DNA of 64,000 nt from Nonomuraea sp. NEAU-A123 (lineage in GTDB: Bacteria; Actinomycetota; Actinomycetes; Streptosporangiales; Streptosporangiaceae): positions 107,911 to 171,910 of the forward strand of contig NZ_JAHFZZ010000023.1 of assembly GCF_018603905.1 (NCBI RefSeq), read 5' to 3'. Below, piece after piece: positions 52,469-60,634 of this stretch. Every line of letters begins with the position of its first letter. The stretch's first letter is position 1. The notes under the pieces are model-generated. The model saw only the letters and a list, made by a program, of their open reading frames with translations, did not search any database and was not told the DNA's origin. The position numbers and the translations under genes are program-made.

Positions 52469-52533
52469 AGGCACTTAACCTATCAAGTGATGCTCTGAGA
52501 TTAGGCAGCTTAAACTTGCTAGGTCAAGTGCCT
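52469..52533. promoter_or_regulatory. Operator pair in the AICE divergent promoter
   Basis: Two similar imperfect palindromes: CACTT-8-AAGTG (52472-52489) and ACTTG-6-CAAGT (52514-52529), read leftward as CACTTGA...AAGT. AGGCACTT (52469-52476) and AAGTGCCT (52526-52533) also form an outer inverted repeat. A related site is at 54521-54533. Likely bound by the element's GntR regulator. Confidence 0.55.
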
Positions 52534-53007
52534 AAGAGAGATTCTCGGAGCGAAATCGTGAATCCCCCGTGCTTCAATCGCCACGAAAGGGGCGAAATAG
52601 TCTCAACTGTGGAGGCGGCAGATTCGAAGCCAGGCGACGTCAGCGGCATGATCCTCGGCCTCTTGGCGGTCATCTGGTTTGTCGGAGTTCCGCTGTGCCT
52701 CTGGCAGGCATTCGCGGCCGCTCTGGGATATCCCGCTGCCGATCGTGAGCGCATCAACGCGTGGATGACTGGAGCAGCGGTGATCGCGACGGCCGCGCCC
52801 ATCCTGGCCGCCGGAATCTGCGTCTTCACCGACAGAGTTGTACGGGCCTGGATCTTCGGCCTCGTCGCGGTGGCGTGCGTCGTTCTCGTCCTGGGAGATG
52901 TGTACGGAAATACGCGTCCGGCGGACCCATACGGCCCAGTCCGACCACTGCCGTCCGGCTACTGCGCGGAGCACAGCGGCGGAGGCAGCGAATGCCCTGG
53001 TGGATGA
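52516..53007 (+). CDS. Membrane protein, unknown function (AICE cargo)
   Basis: A frame of up to 163 residues with three hydrophobic helices (MILGLLAVIWFVGVPLCLW, AAVIATAAPILAAGICVF, AWIFGLVAVACVVLVLGD) and a Pro/Gly/Cys-rich tail. The first 44 residues are not hydrophobic and the true start is uncertain. Divergent from the AICE core operon. No family recognised. Confidence 0.6.
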   Translation: MLGQVPKRDSRSEIVNPPCFNRHERGEIVSTVEAADSKPGDVSGMILGLLAVIWFVGVPLCLWQAFAAALGYPAADRERINAWMTGAAVIATAAPILAAGICVFTDRVVRAWIFGLVAVACVVLVLGDVYGNTRPADPYGPVRPLPSGYCAEHSGGGSECPGG

Positions 53008-53014
53008 GCGCAGC

Positions 53015-53749
53015 TCAGCCGATCGGGTAAGCGTCCTCCAGCTCGTGCCTGTCGGCAGGGAGCAGGACCTCGACGACGGCCAAGGGCCGGCCGGAGGCGT
53101 CGTGGACGGCGCCGAAGACGGCCAGAAGGGGTTGGTTCTTCGGCATGGCCAGTTGCTTGGCCTCGTCGGGCGAGGGCATGCGGGCGGTGATCTGTTCCAC
53201 GATGTGATCGAAGCGGACGCCCTTGCGCGTCTGGAGATGCTCGCGGAAGCCTTGTCGCAATGGCTCGCCGCTGGTGAGGTCCGTTCCTTCGGAGAGTTCC
53301 AACGGCAGCCAGAGCGACACCGTCTCGGTTGGTTCTCCATCGCGTGCGATCAACCGCCGACGAACGAATACTTTGCTCTTGGGCGGTATGTCGAGCAGGA
53401 CCCCGACCCGATTCGGTACGGTCACCGCGCCCACCTCGACGATCTCGCCCGTGGAATCGGTCTCTGGCTTGGTGAGGTACGCCTGTCCGGGGCGTTTCTG
53501 TTCGTGGGAGGCCATCGCCGGACGGCCGCGTACGAAGCGACCCTTGCCCTGCTGGGACTCGATCCAGCCCTGCTCGCGCAGCACGCGAAGGGCGGCGACG
53601 ATGGTGGGACGGGAGACGCTGAACTCTTGGATGAGCTGGTTCTCGCTGGGGAGCAGCGATCCCGGTGGGTAGGTTCCCGCCTCGATTCGCCGTTGAAGGG
53701 TCTGCACAAGCTGCGCATACTTCGGCGGCACGGACTCTAGCGACATCAT
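53015..53749 (-). CDS. GntR-family regulator with UTRA domain (KorSA-like)
   Basis: A 244-residue regulator: winged helix KYAQLVQTLQRRIEAGTYPPGSLLPSENQLIQEFSVSRPTIVAAL, then a UTRA ligand domain with TVSLWLPLEL and HIVEQITARMPSPDEAKQL. In pSAM2 the GntR repressor KorSA controls replication and transfer; this gene has the same type and context. Two adjacent ATGs (53749, 53746) could start it. Confidence 0.85.
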   Translation of the reverse strand: MMSLESVPPKYAQLVQTLQRRIEAGTYPPGSLLPSENQLIQEFSVSRPTIVAALRVLREQGWIESQQGKGRFVRGRPAMASHEQKRPGQAYLTKPETDSTGEIVEVGAVTVPNRVGVLLDIPPKSKVFVRRRLIARDGEPTETVSLWLPLELSEGTDLTSGEPLRQGFREHLQTRKGVRFDHIVEQITARMPSPDEAKQLAMPKNQPLLAVFGAVHDASGRPLAVVEVLLPADRHELEDAYPIG

Positions 53750-53989
53750 GACCGTCCAACACCCGACAGGTTGTTTTACCAAGTTTGAGCGTATCCTGGC
53801 CGGACTCGTCTGTCCACGCCAGTTCGGATAACGCGAGCCGCACCGGAGGATGGCCCGGCAGACAGCCAACGGAGGGACCGGGGGCGACCCTCGCCGCTGC
53901 CTGCCGGGAGATGAGACGCGACGAGGCGATGGAAAGCGCACCCGACCCCCTCCAGATCGAGGACCGTCACCGCCCCGCCGCGCCCGTCA

Positions 53990-54271
53990 TCACTTGGCGA
54001 TGTACTTCGCCAAGACGTTCGCCGCACCCTCCACGTCGTCGACCGGGTGCCGCTGCTCGGCGCTCTGCCAGGAGTAGTACGCACCGCCGTACCCGACGAA
54101 CACCCACACCGGCATTCCCGACGTAGGCCGATGCACCATGAGCGCGCTGTTGTTGTCCCGGAGTTCGGCGTTGACACCGAGAAGCACAAGCTGATCACGC
54201 AGCCGGATGAGCGCATAGCTCTCATCGCTCTGTGCCAGACCGGCCATGGCCGCAGCCATGATCGAGTTCAT
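53990..54271 (-). CDS. Hypothetical protein (93 aa, AICE cargo)
   Basis: A 93-residue protein (LIRLRDQLVLLGVNAELRD, VWVFVGYGGAYYSW, VEGAANVLAKYIAK) with the look of a small alpha/beta domain. AAGGGAGCGGG precedes ATG 54271. Overlaps the zinc-finger gene by four bases. Confidence 0.6.
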   Translation of the reverse strand: MNSIMAAAMAGLAQSDESYALIRLRDQLVLLGVNAELRDNNSALMVHRPTSGMPVWVFVGYGGAYYSWQSAEQRHPVDDVEGAANVLAKYIAK

Positions 54272-54462
54272 TTCCCGCTCCCTTCGACCCGGCCTCCGCC
54301 GAGGCAGTCGAGACACTCCCGCTCCTCAATTCGTTCCAGCTCCTCCCCAGGAGTGCCGATCAGAAGGGCGCGGCGTGAGCTGCTCAGCTTGTAACCGCGT
54401 CCTCGACACGCAGGGCAGGGTCTTGCCTCGCTGTTCTCGTTTGGCCGGGTCACCGTCGCCAT
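54268..54462 (-). CDS. Small double zinc-finger protein (64 aa)
   Basis: A 64-residue protein with two CxxCxGxG-type motifs, CPACRGRGY (near residue 16) and CLDCLGGGR (near 50), resembling half of a DnaJ zinc domain. First of a two-gene leftward unit with an operator-like CTTGATGGCAAGT at 54521-54533 upstream. Confidence 0.7.
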   Translation of the reverse strand: MATVTRPNENSEARPCPACRGRGYKLSSSRRALLIGTPGEELERIEERECLDCLGGGRVEGSGK

Positions 54463-54520
54463 CTCCTCGCGAGTCGTCGGTACTCCCTGTGGCGGAAGTC
54501 CGCTTGACGTACCGTTGTTG

Positions 54521-54533
54521 CTTGATGGCAAGT
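54521..54533. promoter_or_regulatory. Third AICE operator-like site
   Basis: CTTGATGGCAAGT resembles the sites at 52472-52489 and 52514-52529 (CTTGA...AAGT). It lies between divergent cargo units (54462 leftward, 54620 rightward), 59 bases from the leftward start. Confidence 0.45.
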
Positions 54534-54619
54534 CCACCGGCAAAGCAGAATGAGGGGACCCGCTAAGAGGCCCCCCTCTTAACTCCCTTTTCGATCCGGC
54601 GTCGGAAAGAAGGCCAGGT

Positions 54620-56005
54620 ATGCCCGAGGCAACACCCAACGTGCGACTTCGGAACTGGCGACAAAAGGCCGATTTGACTCGCGCCGAAATGGCCAAAATG
54701 GTCAATCTCACAAAGATCGGGATCAAGCACAATCTCACCTGCGATGAAGAGCGGATACGTCGCTGGGAGGCCGGTGAGGTCTCTTGGCCGCACGAGCCGT
54801 ACCGGCTGGCACTGACCGATCTCACCCATCTGGACCCGGAAGACCTGGGGTTCGTGCCCAACAAGCGCGCCCGCCCGCTCAGCAATTCCCCCATATTGGT
54901 TGATACCCTCGTAAATGCACCACGCGCTGTGAATCTCGTCGAACAAGGAGAGGGCGAGAACGACGTGCGACGCCGCGAATTCGTTGGGTTGACGGGAGCC
55001 GCGCTGTTCAGTGCGGTGATCGGGCAGCCGGGAACCGCCCAGGGCAGAGACCTCGATATCGAGAATCTCGCCGCCGCGCTCGTCGACTACTCCGCCCCCG
55101 CCGACAGCCCCATCAACCTTGAATCACTTACCCGTGCGGTTGCTACTGCAAAGCGGAACTATCAGGCGTGCCGATACGCCCAAGTGACCGCGATGCTCCC
55201 CGCCCTGCTCCGCAAACTCCGCGCTGCCTGCATGCTGCTGCATGGTGACGACCGGCTACGAGCTCACACCTTGTGCGCCGAGGCGTACCACGTGACCTCC
55301 TCCATCCTGCTCAAGCAGGAGGACAAGGGCCTTGCATGGCTCGCGGCAGACCGCAGCGTCCAAGCCGCACACGCCAGCCAGAGCCCACTCATGATCGGTT
55401 CTAGCTCGCGCATCATCACACGCGCCCTGATGGACGGCGGGCATCATCGCGCCGCCACCGACGCCGCACGCAGCGCTGCCGAACGCATGCACGCCGATCT
55501 CACAGCCCTTTCTCCCGACGACCTGTCGATCTACGGGTCTCTGCTGCTGTGCGGAGCCATCGCCGCCGCGAACACCGGCAACCGGCACAACACCTCGGAG
55601 CTACTCGACGAAGCCGCCGAGGCAGGCACTCGACTGGGCCATGACGGCAATCACATGTGGACCGCATTCGGCCCGAACAACGTCCTGTGCCACCAGGTGA
55701 ACGTCGCCCTGCGTTTCGGCGACGCGGGCACTGCCATCGACTACGCCCGCCGGGTCGCGCTCGACAAGCTACCGATCAACGAACGCAAGGCCACGCTTCT
55801 GCTCGACACCTCTCGCGCGTTCCTGATGTGCAGCCAGCACGACAAGGCGTTGCACGTCCTGCGCGCCGCAGGCGAGTTGGCCCCCGAGGAAGTCTCCGGC
55901 CGCCCCGCGGCCCTCCGGTTGGTACGTGACATCCTGGCTGCCGCCCCGATCAGCGTCCGCCGTGAAGCCCGCGAGTACGCGGCATCCCTGGGAGTCAGCG
56001 CGTGA
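54620..56005 (+). CDS. HTH regulator with TPR-like C-terminus (AICE cargo)
   Basis: A 461-residue protein. The first 80 residues are a helix-turn-helix (VRLRNWRQKADLTRAEMAKMVNLT, RIRRWEAGEVSWP). Around 120-145 a hydrophobic REFVGLTGAALFSAVIG stretch follows, then helical TPR-like repeats (AWLAADRSVQAAH, AATDAARSAAERM, AIDYARRVAL). This NsdA-like plan is common in actinomycetes and may sense a small ligand. Its stop overlaps the flavoprotein gene by four bases. Confidence 0.8.
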   Translation: MPEATPNVRLRNWRQKADLTRAEMAKMVNLTKIGIKHNLTCDEERIRRWEAGEVSWPHEPYRLALTDLTHLDPEDLGFVPNKRARPLSNSPILVDTLVNAPRAVNLVEQGEGENDVRRREFVGLTGAALFSAVIGQPGTAQGRDLDIENLAAALVDYSAPADSPINLESLTRAVATAKRNYQACRYAQVTAMLPALLRKLRAACMLLHGDDRLRAHTLCAEAYHVTSSILLKQEDKGLAWLAADRSVQAAHASQSPLMIGSSSRIITRALMDGGHHRAATDAARSAAERMHADLTALSPDDLSIYGSLLLCGAIAAANTGNRHNTSELLDEAAEAGTRLGHDGNHMWTAFGPNNVLCHQVNVALRFGDAGTAIDYARRVALDKLPINERKATLLLDTSRAFLMCSQHDKALHVLRAAGELAPEEVSGRPAALRLVRDILAAAPISVRREAREYAASLGVSA

Positions 56006-56535
56006 CCCAACCCGGCAAGGTCCTCTACATCATCGTGTGCGCCGCCGGCCCCGCCCCTGACGTCGGCCGCCTGGTCGCCCTGGCCCAAGACGAAGGCTGG
56101 ACCGTCCAGATCATCGCCACCCCGCCCGCGCTCGACTTCATCGACGCCCCGGAGCTGGAGAAGCAGTCCGGCCGCCCCGTTCTCAGCCAGTACCGAAAGC
56201 CGAACGAACCCAAATCTCCCCGCGCTGACGCGATCATCGTCGCCCCGGCGACATACAACACGATCAACAAATTCGCCTCAGGCATCGCCGACACCTACGC
56301 GCTCGGCCTGCTCTCCGAGGCTCCCGGACTCGGCATTCCCGTCGTCATCCTGCCGTTCGTCAACACCGCCCTAGCCTCACGGGACCCCTTCCAACGCAGT
56401 GTTGACCGGCTCAGAGCTGAAGGAGTCCGAGTCCTACTCGGCCCAGCTCAATTCGAACCACACCCGCCCAGCTCCGGCGGCGGACGCATCGACAGCTACC
56501 CCTGGGCCTTGGCGCTGGAAAACTTGCCGAATTGA
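56002..56535 (+). CDS. Flavoprotein (HFCD family)
   Basis: A 177-residue flavin-binding protein: VLYIIVCAAGPAPDV, DAIIVAPATYNTINKFASGIADTY (family flavin-binding motif with PAT-x-NT), GIPVVILPFVNTALA. Relatives include phosphopantothenoylcysteine decarboxylase and lantibiotic decarboxylases; the catalytic His of those is not obvious. Coupled to an HTH-TPR regulator, a recurring actinomycete pair of unknown job. Confidence 0.82.
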   Translation: MTQPGKVLYIIVCAAGPAPDVGRLVALAQDEGWTVQIIATPPALDFIDAPELEKQSGRPVLSQYRKPNEPKSPRADAIIVAPATYNTINKFASGIADTYALGLLSEAPGLGIPVVILPFVNTALASRDPFQRSVDRLRAEGVRVLLGPAQFEPHPPSSGGGRIDSYPWALALENLPN

Positions 56536-56914
56536 TCTCATAGGTATCAAGCGGCGGCGCGGCGCGCCGCCGTACCCCCCGGCCCTCCGCCCGCCCGCCG
56601 TCCGGGCGTGCGGCCTGGGGGCCGGTCCCGGACGGCGGCGGGACACCGGGCCGGGCACCGCACGCCGGCCCCGCCGTACCAACCGAACCCACCGGCCGGG
56701 GTTGCCGCGCCGCCGCACAGACGCAGCCCTACGATCGCCCCTGCATGGCTGGACGCCGTACGTGCCTGGGGGCGATCGACGATCCAGGGTTCGTTCCTCA
56801 CCCTGGCTCACCGAGCAACGTGGCTGATCGCGGTTCGGCGGCAGACGGCACGCGGATGCGCAAAGATCATTGAGCGTGGCCCATAGCGGATACTGTCAGC
56901 TGGGAGGAACGTCC
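56536..56914. other. Gene-free GC-rich stretch with hairpin
   Basis: 379 bases without a convincing gene. A strong hairpin GGCGGCGC-GGC-GCGCCGCC (56553-56571) follows the flavoprotein stop and may end its transcript. The rest is Pro/Arg-coding-like in all frames and looks like degenerate filler. Confidence 0.5.
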
Positions 56915-57526
56915 GTGATCGACTCAACCTACCGCGAGTGGTTTCACCTGCGAACCCGGCTGGTCGTCGACTTGACGTGGTGTTCCGCCACCAAGATTGA
57001 CGACGTCCTTGCGGCGTACGACATCTCACCCGAGAGTACTCAGCCTGCACGCTTCAATGCCGACGACGTCGACATGCTCATCGGGCGCCTCGGCAACGGC
57101 ACCGTCATCATGGACTACCGCGTCGATTCTGTCACCAATGGAGCTCTTCCCATTCTGGCGCAGTACGGCCCCTGCCTGAGCGCTGTATGGATCGATGACG
57201 CCCCAGCGTTGATCTCTTATCGCACGGAAAGCGGCCTGGTGGTCAAATTCGACATGCTGGATTGGAGCTGGTACCCAGTTCCTGATCTCGCCAGCGTCGA
57301 GCAATGGATCGCCGCCAGCCCAGCAGGTCGGGAGACCTGGGAGAACAGCTGCGATCTCGCCACGCTCATCACCGCCGAAGCGCTATGCCAGGCTGTGGTC
57401 GACGACGAATGGATTCGATCCGTACACACTGGCGTCACCTCACCGGACCCACTGGGGCAGGAGATGCCGTCAACCCCACACACTCTCAGCTCGATCATCG
57501 AAAAATACGGTGACCGCACACCGTAG
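56915..57526 (+). CDS. Hypothetical protein, possibly DUF6461-like (AICE cargo)
   Basis: A 203-residue protein from GTG 56915, which has a GGGAGGA site. Features: REWFHLRTRLVVDLTWCSATKIDDVLAAYD, then YGPCLSAVWIDDAPALISYRTE and LDWSWYPVPDLASVEQWI. The pattern loosely recalls DUF6461 proteins, but I am not certain. Lies closest to attR, the usual cargo position. Confidence 0.5.
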   Translation: MIDSTYREWFHLRTRLVVDLTWCSATKIDDVLAAYDISPESTQPARFNADDVDMLIGRLGNGTVIMDYRVDSVTNGALPILAQYGPCLSAVWIDDAPALISYRTESGLVVKFDMLDWSWYPVPDLASVEQWIAASPAGRETWENSCDLATLITAEALCQAVVDDEWIRSVHTGVTSPDPLGQEMPSTPHTLSSIIEKYGDRTP

Positions 57527-57695
57527 AACAGAGGCCCGGCAGAACAGACCCCGTGACCACACGCGTGATCGCCGTGCCATTAAGGGTGATCAACAGAGGT
57601 CAGTCACGGTCACTGGCGGACTGCCGGTCGCCCAGGTCGAGGCCGTGGTAATCGAAGATCAGACCGATTTGCAAGCAGGTGATCCACCGAGGTTT

Positions 57696-57719
57696 CTGGG
57701 AGCCACTTTGGGAGCCACC
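57696..57719 (+). repeat. Right arm-type repeat pair (2 x 12 bp)
   Basis: CTGGGAGCCACT (57696-57707) followed by a perfect TTGGGAGCCACC (57708-57719), the same tandem as at 46829-46852, about 103 bases inside attR. Seen in the sequence; arm-site role is inferred. Confidence 0.55.
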
Positions 57720-57822
57720 CGAGTGGACGATTGCGAACTGCGGCGGACAGAGGCGAACGGTGAGGATGCCGCCAGACGAGGTGGCGGACGCCTGCGAACG
57801 CCAGTGAAGATCCTTTGGGGAC

Positions 57823-57866
57823 CTTGTAAACAGAAGGTCAGGGGTTCGATTCCCCTCGTCGGCTCT
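57823..57866 (+). repeat. attR core (44 bp)
   Basis: Identical to 46704-46747: the 3' half of tRNA-Thr(TGT). Only this half of the tRNA is present, so it is the attR of the AICE and not a second functional gene. Confidence 0.92.
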
Positions 57867-58238
57867 ACAAGAGGAAGCCTCTGAACAGGCATTATGCCGT
57901 CAGGGGCTTTCTGTTTGTCAGGACAATGTCGAGATCTTGCTAACACCCTTGTTAACAGCGGATGGCTCCCATCCGCTGTTCGACGGCCTTGGCGAAGGCG
58001 TCGTGGCTGTTTGATCGTGGATGACGTGGCCTGCCAAGGGCTCCCCGGTCCATCCACGGCGCTCAAGGGCCCACACGCGTTGGGTGGAAGGTGGTAGGCC
58101 AGCCCGGCGCCTGTTGGAGCCTCTTCGGAGGACGGTGTTGGACGTGCGATGCGCCATGGAGCGTCGAGTTTGATTAGTTCAATTAGGTCTTAGGATGGCT
58201 TATCAAACTTCGGATTTAGCGTCTACACGGGGGATTCA
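57867..58238. other. Gene-free stretch right of attR
   Basis: 372 bases. It holds the original tRNA terminator hairpin (57875-57909) and a perfect 12-bp inverted repeat AACAGCGGATGG-CTC-CCATCCGCTGTT (57954-57980). It then turns AT-rich before the Fic gene, with GTTTGAT (58168-58174) and ATCAAAC (58202-58208) as a spaced inverted repeat. No gene supported. Confidence 0.6.
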
Positions 58239-59312
58239 GTGGCAGGGAGAGGTCGTCCGAGCCGGACCACAGTCTACGAACGACTCGACCGTGCCATCCA
58301 GGAGCTTCACCAGCGCCTCGGCGGCCTGCCCAGCCCTACCGAAGCCCAAGAGATCTGGTCCGATATCTGGCACCTCGAGGCCCACCACTCCACCGCTCTT
58401 GAAGGCAACACCCTGGTGCTCAAGGAAGTGCAGGCGCTGCTCGATCAAGGACGAGCCGTGGGTGCCAAGCCCCTCCGCGAGTACAACGAGGTCAAAGGCT
58501 ACGCGGACGCCGCCAAATGGGTCTACGGTCAAGCGCTGGAACCCGAGGTATGGAATGACGGCCACTTGCTTAGCCTTAACGAGCTACGCCACATCCACCA
58601 CACGGCCATGACCCCTGTCTGGGACATTGACCCGCACCCCGAGGCCTCTGATCGCGAAAGGCCTGGGAACTTTCGCGAACACAACATCCACCCGTTCGCG
58701 GAGGGGATGACGCCGCCTTCCTGGACGCTCGTCGCCAGCGAGATTCAGGGATGGGCGGACGATGTCTGCGAGCTGGGCAGAAAGCTGGAGGCCAAGGAGG
58801 ACCTCGGCCACCCACTACCAGAGGGACTCGCCAAGATCCACAACTCCTTTGAGCGCATCCACCCGTTCATAGACGGCAATGGACGCACCGGTCGCCTTGT
58901 GCTCAATCTCATCCTGGTACGTCTCGGCTACCCGCCGATCATCGTGTTTAAGAAACAGCGCGAGAGCTACCTCACCGCCCTCCGCCGGGCTGATGCTGGC
59001 GACTACGGAGCGTTGGGGGAACCCATCGCTCGTGCCATGGAAGACAACCTCAACCGCTTCATTGTCCCCAACGTGGCTGGCCCCGCCAGGCTTGTGCCAC
59101 TCGCCGCGTTGGTCGACGAGGAGTTCAGCATCCACGCTCTACGCCAGGCCGCCCAGCGGGGGCGCCTCAACGCGGTGCAGGGCCCGGATGGCGTGTGGAG
59201 ATCTTCCCGCAAGTCGGTCGATGCGTACCGCGCGTCCAGGCATAGGCCTACCAAGCCTCGGAAAGCCAATCCTGCCGGTGACTCTCCATCCGGGCCACCG
59301 GCCCTCTTCTAG
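58239..59312 (+). CDS. Fic-family AMP transferase with N-terminal inhibitory motif
   Basis: A 357-residue Fic protein. The active loop HPFIDGNGRTGR (near residues 207-218) is complete. An (S/T)xxxE(G/N) inhibitory motif, STALEGN, is near residue 52 on the N-terminal side, marking a class II, self-inhibited enzyme. A winged-helix-like C-terminal part (LVDEEFSIHALRQAAQRGRL) follows. Likely transfers AMP to a protein target; the target is unknown. GTG start. Confidence 0.88.
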   Translation: MAGRGRPSRTTVYERLDRAIQELHQRLGGLPSPTEAQEIWSDIWHLEAHHSTALEGNTLVLKEVQALLDQGRAVGAKPLREYNEVKGYADAAKWVYGQALEPEVWNDGHLLSLNELRHIHHTAMTPVWDIDPHPEASDRERPGNFREHNIHPFAEGMTPPSWTLVASEIQGWADDVCELGRKLEAKEDLGHPLPEGLAKIHNSFERIHPFIDGNGRTGRLVLNLILVRLGYPPIIVFKKQRESYLTALRRADAGDYGALGEPIARAMEDNLNRFIVPNVAGPARLVPLAALVDEEFSIHALRQAAQRGRLNAVQGPDGVWRSSRKSVDAYRASRHRPTKPRKANPAGDSPSGPPALF

Positions 59313-59431
59313 AAGTCTTGGACCCATCGCGGATGGAGCCCTAGTGGCGGAGGTCAAGCGCGCATTTAGTCGTTGAGGGCGGATAGCGGAGACGGCGACC
59401 ATGACGCTCGGCGACCTCGATCCGGCTTTTT

Positions 59432-60634
59432 CTACGCGCCCACCCGATCGGCCAGCCCGCGCAGGTCAGGCGAGGCAGGATCCTGCATGGACAGCAGGTC
59501 AGACGCCAACTGGTGGACCACGCGATGGTTGCGGATCTGCTCGGGCGTGATGGACTCGGCCTTCAGGAGTACGGCCACCGCCTCGTCAACCTGACGACGC
59601 TGTGCATGCGCACGGGCCAGGTCGACATACAGCCGGCCCTTGCGTTCACTCGACAGCGTCGAGGTGTCCACCGCGGTTCCAACCCGCAGCGCGTGACCGG
59701 CGTCGCCCAGCTCGACCGCGACGGCCACCTCGTGGAGGGCGACGTTGGCCGGTCCGAACTCGGTGTTGTAGTCGTTGCGGCCGTCGCCGACCCGCTCGGC
59801 CATCTCGCGGGCCCGCACGAGGTGCTCGTAGGCGGTGTCGGCCTGGTTCAGTCGGGAGGCGGCTACGGCGCGTTGCAGGGTCAGGCCGCCCCACAGCGAC
59901 ATCGCTTCGGGCTTGCCCTGATCGGTGAGGAACCACAGGGCGTCGGCGGCGGTGCGGGCGGTCTCTTCCGCCTGGTCGAAGTGGCGGGCTCCGAGGAAGA
60001 CGAAGCTGAGCCGGAAAGCGCCGGCCGCCATCATCAACGGATCACCCGCGCGCTCGGCCGCGCTGATGGCCCGGTCGGCGGCGATCCATGCTGCTTCCGG
60101 CTCACCCAGCTTGGCCAACGACGCCGAGCACGCCTGATACGTCACGGCCAGCAGCTCGAACAGCTCGGCCTGGCGCTCGGCCAGGGCCGAGCGGACGGCG
60201 TTCTCCAGGGTGGGCACCAAGCCGCGAAGCAGGTCGGCCAGTTCGTCGTAGCGGGCTTCGTGGGTCAGCTTCCAGGCGTGATCCACTCGCGGCTTGAGCT
60301 GCTTGGTGGCAGGCACAGGGGTGGCGTGCAACATGGCCTGGAGCGAGTGCGCGCCCGACAGTACGAGGCGCAGACCGGCCGTACCGGGTACCTCGTCGTT
60401 GGTGGCGGCGACCACGGGAGCTTCGGCGGCCAGCTCTGACAGCGGCAGATCGAGTGTCTCGGCGACCTTCTCCAGGACCGACATTCGATCGACCTTGCGT
60501 ACGCCGCGCTCGACCTGGGAGATCCACGCTACCGATCGGTCCACCAGCCGTGCCAGCTCTACCTGAGACAGGCCCCGCCGCTTGCGCTCCTGGGCGATGC
60601 GTCTGCCCAATGCCCGTTGGTACTCGGTGCTCAC
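59432..60634 (-). CDS. XRE-family regulator with TPR-like C-terminus
   Basis: A 400-residue regulator: HTH LGRRIAQERKRRGLSQVELARLVDRSVAWISQVERG (residues 9-43) and a long helical-repeat ligand domain (LAVTYQACSASLAKLGEPEAAWIAADRAISAAE). GTG start overlapping the monooxygenase gene by four bases. Likely controls its own operon through the palindromes at 60994-61065. Confidence 0.88.
   Translation of the reverse strand: MSTEYQRALGRRIAQERKRRGLSQVELARLVDRSVAWISQVERGVRKVDRMSVLEKVAETLDLPLSELAAEAPVVAATNDEVPGTAGLRLVLSGAHSLQAMLHATPVPATKQLKPRVDHAWKLTHEARYDELADLLRGLVPTLENAVRSALAERQAELFELLAVTYQACSASLAKLGEPEAAWIAADRAISAAERAGDPLMMAAGAFRLSFVFLGARHFDQAEETARTAADALWFLTDQGKPEAMSLWGGLTLQRAVAASRLNQADTAYEHLVRAREMAERVGDGRNDYNTEFGPANVALHEVAVAVELGDAGHALRVGTAVDTSTLSSERKGRLYVDLARAHAQRRQVDEAVAVLLKAESITPEQIRNHRVVHQLASDLLSMQDPASPDLRGLADRVGA

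Larger units (their letters stand above)
46748..57866. mobile_element. Actinomycete integrative and conjugative element (AICE)
   Basis: About 11.1 kb between 44-bp att repeats in tRNA-Thr. It has the defining AICE modules: tyrosine integrase, small excisionase, RepSA-like replication initiator, FtsK/TraB-type DNA translocase and a GntR regulator. The leftward genes from 52444 to 46807 overlap by one to four bases at most joints. Cargo lies at 52.5-57.5 kb. It resembles pSAM2 in plan. Confidence 0.92.

Noticed and set aside
57823..57866. A second tRNA-Thr gene at the right end of the AICE
   Set aside because: Only the 3' half is present, without acceptor 5' strand or D arm; it is the att duplicate.
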